Positions 58,447-64,000 of a stretch of DNA of 64,000 bases are shown here, one piece after another (position 1 is the first letter of the stretch; each line of letters begins with the position of its first letter). Source of the DNA: an uncultured Lachnospiraceae bacterium (GTDB lineage Bacteria > Bacillota > Clostridia > Lachnospirales > Lachnospiraceae); assembly GCA_900544685.1 (NCBI GenBank), contig UQWA01000009.1, positions 31,924 through 95,923 of the forward strand, read 5' to 3'. The notes under the pieces were generated by a model. It saw only the letters and a program-made list of their open reading frames with translations. It was not told the origin of the DNA and did no database searches. The position numbers and the translations under genes were made by a program.

Positions 58447-60480
58447 ATGGAGAAAAGAAAATTTTTGCTATGGAAAGATGTAAACATTAGTGGCGGGGTG
58501 CTTGGAGAAAAACAGAGGGTAAATGAAAAAGTAACAATTCCGTATCTGTTTCAGTCTTATGAAGAAACTGGAAGATTTGATTTTTTGAAAAATGGATGGA
58601 ATATACATAAGAAATATGAGCCACACCATTTTTGGGATTCAGATATTGCAAAATTGATTGAGGCAGCTGCATATACGCTAATAACAAATCCAAGTAAAGA
58701 AACGGAAGAAAGACTGGATAATTTAATTGAAGCATTTGAAAAAAAGCAACAATCAGATGGATATTTAAATACCTATTTCAGCAATTTTTGTATAGAATAC
58801 AGGTTTACAGATTTGATGATGATGCATGAATTATATTGTGCAGGGCATCTTATTGAAGCTGCGGTAGCGTATTATGAAGCATCTGGAAAAAGAACGCTTT
58901 TGAATATTATATGCCGATATTTGGAATGCATAAATACTCATATTGGAAAAGAAAATGGGAAAATACACGGATATGATGGACATCCGGAAATTGAACTGGC
59001 TTTAATGAGATTATATCATGTTACATCTGAAAAAAAATATTATCAGATGGCATCGTATTACATTGAGGAACGTGGTACAAAACCTTATTTTTTCGAAGAA
59101 GAAGCTTATGCGGAAAAAATTGATATTACAAAGCCACACAGAGAGATATACGATATAGGAAGTTTTTATGTACAAAATAAAAAAAATACTGACAACATAA
59201 ATCCTATGATGATTCCAAAGGTCAGACAGGAAAGAGTATACAAATGGTATCTTCCATCAAAAGGCGCATTTGCACAATTTAGTGCAAATGCACCGGTGAG
59301 AGAACTAAAAGAACCTGCAGGACATGCGGTCAGAGCAATGTATTTGTATTGTGCAATGACGGATCTGGCAGAGGATGATGAGACACTTCTGGAAGCCTGC
59401 AGAAGACTTTGGAGAGAATTGGTTGACAAACAAATGTACATTACCGGAGGAATAGGACAATCACAGGAATGCGAAAGATTTTCTTATGCCTATGATTTGC
59501 CAAATGAAGGAAACTATTGCGAAACTTGTGCCTCTATAGGATTATTTATGTGGGCGAAAAGAATGCTCTGTTTGGAATTGAAGTCTGAATATGCAGACGT
59601 TATGGAGAGAACACTTTATAATGGAATTATGAGTGGGTGTTCTTCGGATGGTAAAGCCTTTTTCTATTCAAATCATATGTCAATGTATCCGAAGCAATAT
59701 ACGGAAGGCAGTTACGTGATTCAATCAGAAGATAGGATCAGCCCAATTAGAAGAAAAACGTTTTCTATTTCGTGTTGCCCTGCAAATTATGCAAGGTTAA
59801 TTGCTTCGATAGGAGGATATTTTTATTCGGCAGATGATGACAATTTGTATATTCATTTGTATAATGAAAGTAGTATAGAATATTGTTTTAGTGGTATTAA
59901 AACAAAAATTGAGCAAATTACAGATTATCCACGGGAAGAAACCATTACAATTCTGATTAATCCTGAAGAGACTGTAAAATTTGGGATTTATTTGAGAATA
60001 CCGGGATGGTGCAGGCAATGGAGCTGCTTGATAAATAATGAAAAGCAAAAATTGAAGTCGAAAAATGGATATATTTGCATACAACGTGAATGGAAACAGG
60101 GAGATAAGATACTGTTGATTACACGAATGGAACCTGTGTTATATGCTGCAAACCCCAAAGTGCGCCAGAATAGCGGAAAAATTGCTGTGATGCGTGGTCC
60201 AATTGTGTATTGTATGGAAGAAGCTGATAATTTTACTGAGTTAAGTGATTTCGTTATAAGAAGCAGTGAAAAAATTATGGTGGAATCAACAAAGACATTT
60301 GAAGGTTTTCCTGTATTACGTATGAAAGGAAGAAAAACAGATATAGCTGAATGGGGAAACAAATTATATCAAGACATTCATGAAAAAAAACAAATAGATG
60401 TTATTGGAACAGCCATTCCATACTATATGTGGGCAAATCGTGGATTAGGTGAAATGCTTGTGTGGATGAATGCAGAATAG
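58447..60480 (+). CDS. GH127 beta-L-arabinofuranosidase
   Basis: 677 residues without a signal peptide, so cytoplasmic. GH127 landmarks: GRFDFLKNGW..HHFWDSDIAKLIEAAAY early, GYLNTYF, TGGIGQSQ.CERF, GNYCETCAS and ISCCPANYARLIAS. The Glu and Cys residues of YCETC and SCCP correspond to the zinc-cysteine catalytic site known in Bifidobacterium HypBA1. It would release L-arabinofuranose from imported oligosaccharides. Its place in the importer operon supports intracellular breakdown after uptake. Confidence 0.9.
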   Translation: MEKRKFLLWKDVNISGGVLGEKQRVNEKVTIPYLFQSYEETGRFDFLKNGWNIHKKYEPHHFWDSDIAKLIEAAAYTLITNPSKETEERLDNLIEAFEKKQQSDGYLNTYFSNFCIEYRFTDLMMMHELYCAGHLIEAAVAYYEASGKRTLLNIICRYLECINTHIGKENGKIHGYDGHPEIELALMRLYHVTSEKKYYQMASYYIEERGTKPYFFEEEAYAEKIDITKPHREIYDIGSFYVQNKKNTDNINPMMIPKVRQERVYKWYLPSKGAFAQFSANAPVRELKEPAGHAVRAMYLYCAMTDLAEDDETLLEACRRLWRELVDKQMYITGGIGQSQECERFSYAYDLPNEGNYCETCASIGLFMWAKRMLCLELKSEYADVMERTLYNGIMSGCSSDGKAFFYSNHMSMYPKQYTEGSYVIQSEDRISPIRRKTFSISCCPANYARLIASIGGYFYSADDDNLYIHLYNESSIEYCFSGIKTKIEQITDYPREETITILINPEETVKFGIYLRIPGWCRQWSCLINNEKQKLKSKNGYICIQREWKQGDKILLITRMEPVLYAANPKVRQNSGKIAVMRGPIVYCMEEADNFTELSDFVIRSSEKIMVESTKTFEGFPVLRMKGRKTDIAEWGNKLYQDIHEKKQIDVIGTAIPYYMWANRGLGEMLVWMNAE

Positions 60481-60512
60481 TTGAGACTGTTTAGATCATG
60501 GAGGAAATGATT

Positions 60513-61259
60513 GTGGGCAGAATAGTAATAGTTGATGATGAAACATACCAGGCAGAATTAATGAGGGACATTTTAAAGATGTATTTTTCAGAACATGAGG
60601 TGGTATCTTACAGTGAGGTACATATTGCTATTCGAAATTTGTATGATAAAGGAGCGGATATACTTATTCTAGATATACGGATGCCGGGAATGAATGGATT
60701 TGAACTTTTGTCCAGATTATCTTTAGATAAGAATACTAAAATTATTATTATTTCTGCTTACAATGATTTTGAATATGCTCGTTCGGCGCTTCGAAAAGGA
60801 GTATGTGAGTATTTGCTAAAACCTTTATCCAAAAAGGATATGGATTCATTAGTGTTACTTATTAAAAAGCATATAGAGACTCAGCATATGACAGAAACGA
60901 AGAGTCAGGAAAATAACAGAGATATAGAGCTCGAAGAATCTTTGGAAAAATGTTGTGCATATATCAGAGAACATTACGTTGAAGATATTACATTGAGTAT
61001 GTTGTCTGATTTTATTCATATGAGTCCTGCCTATTTGAGTCATGTGTTTAAAAGCAATGTAGGAATTGGATATAAACAGTATCTTACTAAGATTCGAATG
61101 AAAAAAGCGTGTGAAATGCTAAAAAATACAAATAAAAAAGTGTATGAAATAGCAGCGTTGGTTGGTTATGATAATTATGCAAGTTTTAATAAAATATTTC
61201 AAAAGGAATTTTGTGTTTCTCCACAGAAATATAGAATGGTAGATAGCAGTAAAGTTTGA
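60513..61259 (+). CDS. YesN-type response regulator with AraC domain
   Basis: 248 residues from GTG 60513, supported by GGAGGA seven bases upstream; the ATG at 60498 lacks a ribosome site. Receiver: VIVDDE, phospho-acceptor Asp in LILDIRMPGMNG, and YLLKPLSKKD. The AraC/XylS domain has DFIHMSPAYLSHVFKSN and VYEIAALVGYDNYASFNKIF. It lacks the long middle domain of the 37261-38856 regulator. It lies between the GH127 and kinase genes and probably activates this operon in response to arabinosides. Confidence 0.92.
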   Translation: MGRIVIVDDETYQAELMRDILKMYFSEHEVVSYSEVHIAIRNLYDKGADILILDIRMPGMNGFELLSRLSLDKNTKIIIISAYNDFEYARSALRKGVCEYLLKPLSKKDMDSLVLLIKKHIETQHMTETKSQENNRDIELEESLEKCCAYIREHYVEDITLSMLSDFIHMSPAYLSHVFKSNVGIGYKQYLTKIRMKKACEMLKNTNKKVYEIAALVGYDNYASFNKIFQKEFCVSPQKYRMVDSSKV

Positions 61260-61279
61260 AATGATTTGGCAGAGAATTT

Positions 61280-63079
61280 ATGAAGAAAAAGTTTTTAAAA
61301 AAGGAATTGGTTTTTCAATTCAATATATTTTATATCATGGTAATGCTGGTATTAGTTCCATTGATTACATTATTGTTTTTTTTCCAGGGACGTCGTGTTC
61401 TATATAAGGTTATGTCATCAGATATGACAAGTCTTTTGGAAAAATCTGTACAGATTTCCGATGCAAAGTTGCTTGCGGCAAAAGAATATACTTTGGGTTT
61501 TTTGGCAGATAATGAAACTAAAAGATTGATCGTTGCTACAACGGAATGTAAAAATGATGTAGAGTATTATTTCATTGATAAAGCATTCAAACAGTTATCT
61601 AATAAATATTTTATGGCATCTCCAGACATTTATTCCGTTAATGTTATAGTTGGAAACTATAGTTTAGGTACGGAAAGTGGAAAAAATTTTATTCCTAAAA
61701 ATAAATTTAAAGATACAGATATTTATAAGAGTGTGAAAAAAAACAGAGACAATATGATTTGGATGCCAACATACCGATTTTATGAAATGTATGATCAAAA
61801 AAAGTTCAAAGAATTATATAGTCTTGATTATTACTATATTTTTTCACTTGTGAGAAATTTAGCTGATTTATATGAAGAAACTGATAAACAGACAATAATT
61901 GATCCATGTGTCTTAATGGTGAATTTTGTGGATGGATTTTGGGCAGATGTATTTTCTAAGGATATGGGATATGATAATCTTGAGTATATGGTAGCAGATC
62001 AGAATGGAACTATTATTACACATAATCATAAAAGTTATATAGCTACGGACTATGCAAAGGGATGGATAGACCAAGTTTCAAATAATGATGTAGGAACGGT
62101 TACTATTACAATAGATAATAGAAAAAATCTGATATTTTATAAAAGGTCTGAGGTGACAGGTTGGATATCTATGTACAACATTCCGATGAAAGATATAAAC
62201 ACATTTTATTTTCAGATGTTGTCTCGTTATAGCGTTATCATTCTTTTAGTAGTGTTGATAAGTATTTTTTTCTTTTCTATTGTAATAAAACGTCTTATAG
62301 TTGTTCCGGTTGTTTTACTTACAAAAGAAGTCGAAAAACTAAAGGAGCAACCTTATTATCAGATAAAAGAACAGGGGAGTTATGAGATAAGAAATCTGGC
62401 AACTACATATAATAATATGCATAGAAGTATGCAGGAACTGATGAAAAAAAATTTTGAAATACAAAAACTTTATCAAGAGACTAAATTGAAAGAGATAAAT
62501 TTACAATTAAATCCACATTTTATTTACAATATTCTAAATATGCTGAATTTAGAATTAATCAGAGACGGAAAATATGAAAGTTGTAAAATTTTGGATGATG
62601 TTACATATATGATGCGTTATGTTTTAGATAATGATAACATTACAGAAGTATTTGAAAAGGATTTGCGCTATACATTGCATTATGTAGATGTTATGAATAG
62701 AAGGTATAAGGGGTTATATCAGCTAGAACTTGATATAGATCCTCAATTGAATAATACGGAAGTACCTAAATTTATGTTGCAACCGATTATTGAAAATAGC
62801 TATCGTCATGCTTTTATTGAAACGAACAGAAAGACAAACATAATTCGAATTAAGTGTTTCATGAAAGAAGGAAAAAGATATTTTTGTGTGGAAGATAACG
62901 GAAGAGGTATGGATGATAAAACTCTTTTTGAGATTAATGAAGGAAAAAGAGGATCGGTTGGACTAAATAATACTCGTTGGAGAGTAAGGTATATTTATGG
63001 TAAAGATGCAAAATTGGTTGCAGAACATGGTAATGAAAATACTAAGGAAGGAACCAAAATAACAATTATTCTTCCATAA
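61280..63079 (+). CDS. YesM-type membrane sensor histidine kinase
   Basis: 599 residues. Membrane helices at about 16-36 and 316-336 enclose a large extracellular dCache-like sensor of about 280 residues. Then come a HAMP-like linker, the His motif EINLQLNPHFIYNILNML, and the ATPase motifs QPIIENSYRHAF, DNGRGM and GSVGLNNTRWR. It would phosphorylate the regulator 20 bases upstream. No sugar-binding co-sensor gene accompanies it, unlike the kinase at 38849. No clear terminator follows. Confidence 0.92.
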   Translation: MKKKFLKKELVFQFNIFYIMVMLVLVPLITLLFFFQGRRVLYKVMSSDMTSLLEKSVQISDAKLLAAKEYTLGFLADNETKRLIVATTECKNDVEYYFIDKAFKQLSNKYFMASPDIYSVNVIVGNYSLGTESGKNFIPKNKFKDTDIYKSVKKNRDNMIWMPTYRFYEMYDQKKFKELYSLDYYYIFSLVRNLADLYEETDKQTIIDPCVLMVNFVDGFWADVFSKDMGYDNLEYMVADQNGTIITHNHKSYIATDYAKGWIDQVSNNDVGTVTITIDNRKNLIFYKRSEVTGWISMYNIPMKDINTFYFQMLSRYSVIILLVVLISIFFFSIVIKRLIVVPVVLLTKEVEKLKEQPYYQIKEQGSYEIRNLATTYNNMHRSMQELMKKNFEIQKLYQETKLKEINLQLNPHFIYNILNMLNLELIRDGKYESCKILDDVTYMMRYVLDNDNITEVFEKDLRYTLHYVDVMNRRYKGLYQLELDIDPQLNNTEVPKFMLQPIIENSYRHAFIETNRKTNIIRIKCFMKEGKRYFCVEDNGRGMDDKTLFEINEGKRGSVGLNNTRWRVRYIYGKDAKLVAEHGNENTKEGTKITIILP

Positions 63080-63252
63080 ATAGAATTATAGCGGAAAATG
63101 TTGATACAAACACAGATTATATATATTCCTGCCAAATTTTGCGATGAGTTTTTTACCAGATAAAAGGTCGGTTATGTTATAATTTAAGGGAACCGGAGGA
63201 AAACGGTAATTATGCGTAAGCGGCGCAAAAGCAGAATATGGAGGGAAGCAGG

Positions 63253-63891
63253 GTGGAGGAACAGAAATATCTGATCTCAGATGCAGCCAGAATCGTAAAA
63301 GTGGAGGCGCATGTTCTTCGTTATTGGGAAGAGGAACTGGAACTTCCTATTGGCAGAACTGAGCTGGGACACCGATACTACACCCGGGAAAATATTGAGA
63401 CATTTCAGAAGGTGAAAGATCTCAAGGAAAAAGGACTTCAGTTAAAAGCAATCAAGACAATTCTAAAGGGACTGGAAAAGTATGAGACACTGCATCAGGC
63501 AGGAGATGCCCGGCCGGATTCGGTACAGGAAGAAAACCCGGATACAGAATCGGTAAAAGATACAGGAAAAGACACTGCATCAGGGCAGGAAAACACGCAG
63601 GAATTACAGGTTTTGCAAGAGAACACAGAGAAATTAAAACATTTTGAGAACCTGGTGGAAGGCATTGTGGAACGCGTAGTGAAGGAGAATAATGAGACGC
63701 TGGAGAAGCATATTGAGGTGACATTTTCCAGGGAGATGGATTATCTGGTGCATATGCAGGAACAGCGTGAAGAAGAGCGTTACCGCAAACTGGATGAGTC
63801 CATAAGACAGCATCAGAACCGACAGATGGTCGCGGCTGCAAAAGAGAGCGGCTGGCTCGGGCGGTTAAGAAAATATGGAAAGCAGAAGTAG
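63253..63891 (+). CDS. MerR-family regulator with coiled-coil tail
   Basis: 212 residues from GTG 63253, placed by GGAGGG seven bases upstream; the ATG at 63238 overlaps that site. The MerR winged-helix domain (about 1-70) reads YLISDAARIVKVEAHVLRYWEEEL and GHRYYTRENIETF (cited as its signature halves). An acidic, low-complexity linker (about 80-130) and a coiled coil (about 130-200) follow, ending in a basic tail. No metal or drug-binding domain is visible. Similar MerR-coiled-coil proteins in Firmicutes have unclear roles. Confidence 0.82.
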   Translation: MEEQKYLISDAARIVKVEAHVLRYWEEELELPIGRTELGHRYYTRENIETFQKVKDLKEKGLQLKAIKTILKGLEKYETLHQAGDARPDSVQEENPDTESVKDTGKDTASGQENTQELQVLQENTEKLKHFENLVEGIVERVVKENNETLEKHIEVTFSREMDYLVHMQEQREEERYRKLDESIRQHQNRQMVAAAKESGWLGRLRKYGKQK

Positions 63892-63905
63892 AAAGTAATA
63901 AAAAA

Positions 63906-63927
63906 GAGTTCCGAAAATTCGGAACTC
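63906..63927 (-). terminator. Hairpin terminator at the window end
   Basis: GAGTTCCGAA (63906-63915) pairs perfectly with TTCGGAACTC (63918-63927). T-runs follow only on the minus strand (TTTTTTATTAC), although it stands 14 bases after a plus-strand gene. A second hairpin, CCTGC-TTTT-GCAGG (about 63948-63961), is followed by GTTTTG on the plus strand and may be the functional plus-strand terminator. Confidence 0.5.
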
Positions 63928-63975
63928 TCAGACTGTAGACAAAGTCCTGCTTTTGCAGGGTTTTGCTATTGTTGG

Positions 63976-63995
63976 AACCGCTTTTCTGATATAAT
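63976..63995 (+). promoter_or_regulatory. Probable promoter of a gene beyond the window
   Basis: TGA-TATAAT with extended -10 character lies near 63988-63996. The -35 is not clear. Confidence 0.4.
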
Positions 63996-64000
63996 AAATA

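Noticed and set aside
63211..63273. 20-codon basic leader peptide ORF (MRKRRKSRIWREAGWRNRNI) overlapping the MerR start
   Set aside because: The ribosome site is too far (about 11 bases) and the frame is a by-product of MerR codons; no conserved pattern visible.
1..64000. CRISPR array, rRNA operon, complete insertion sequence or restriction-modification genes
   Set aside because: No regularly spaced repeats, rRNA sequence, transposase or methyltransferase motifs were seen on either strand.

Overview
The window looks like the chromosome of a low-GC, Gram-positive gut anaerobe of the Lachnospiraceae (Blautia/Mediterraneibacter-like). This is an inference from gene families, strong Shine-Dalgarno sites, ferredoxin-dependent fermentation enzymes and YesM/YesN-type sugar regulation; no rRNA or marker gene is present to fix the genus. 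Reading by eye, there is no CRISPR array, complete prophage or intact insertion sequence.

1-12,300: a cut-off GNAT gene, a nuclease remnant, a DMT exporter, then a gene-free stretch with a strong promoter, about 460 bases of purine-rich, apparently structured sequence and a strong terminator: a candidate large non-coding RNA. After a diguanylate cyclase comes a complete amino-acid fermentation operon: four-subunit 2-oxoacid:ferredoxin oxidoreductase, ADP-forming acyl-CoA synthetase, Glu/Leu-type dehydrogenase and APC permease, followed by a FadR-type GntR regulator. PdhR-like palindromes (ATTGGT-N3-ACCAAT) sit in the operon leader. Together the genes would import an amino acid, deaminate it, decarboxylate it to acyl-CoA and make ATP.

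12,400-31,600: a secreted protein, tRNA-Leu(CAG), a MATE exporter, an HD hydrolase, a GH42 beta-galactosidase interrupted at a G6 tract, two tandem Rpn-type nuclease genes, a module with FKBP, PanE-like, YbaK-like and AprAB-like genes ending in a deleted 2-hydroxyacid dehydrogenase, an M20 amidohydrolase, a D,D-carboxypeptidase, a recombinase-like protein lacking canonical residues, a DnaQ-like exonuclease, and an orphan MsmK-type ABC ATPase. A CdaR-type regulator and an aconitase-family hydratase follow.

35,200-53,400: a pentose regulon. A minus-strand operon encodes a ROK repressor, a membrane-anchored sugar-binding protein, a LytS/YesM kinase, a YesN regulator, a XylF-like lipoprotein, and a truncated YesN paralogue whose phospho-acceptor Asp is Asn. 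A 29-bp XylR-like palindrome separates it from a divergent operon with a DUF4867-like protein, a fucose-isomerase-fold enzyme and xylulokinase; no XylA is seen. A compact type I toxin-antitoxin locus lies after xylB. ChvE/GguA/GguB-type transporter genes follow.

53,500-64,000: a PTS enzyme I, then an AT-rich block encoding an ATPase-less CUT1 sugar importer, a GH127 beta-L-arabinofuranosidase and its own YesN/YesM pair; the orphan MsmK-type ATPase about 25 kb away could energise it. A MerR regulator closes the window. Several small dispersed hairpin repeats occur between genes.
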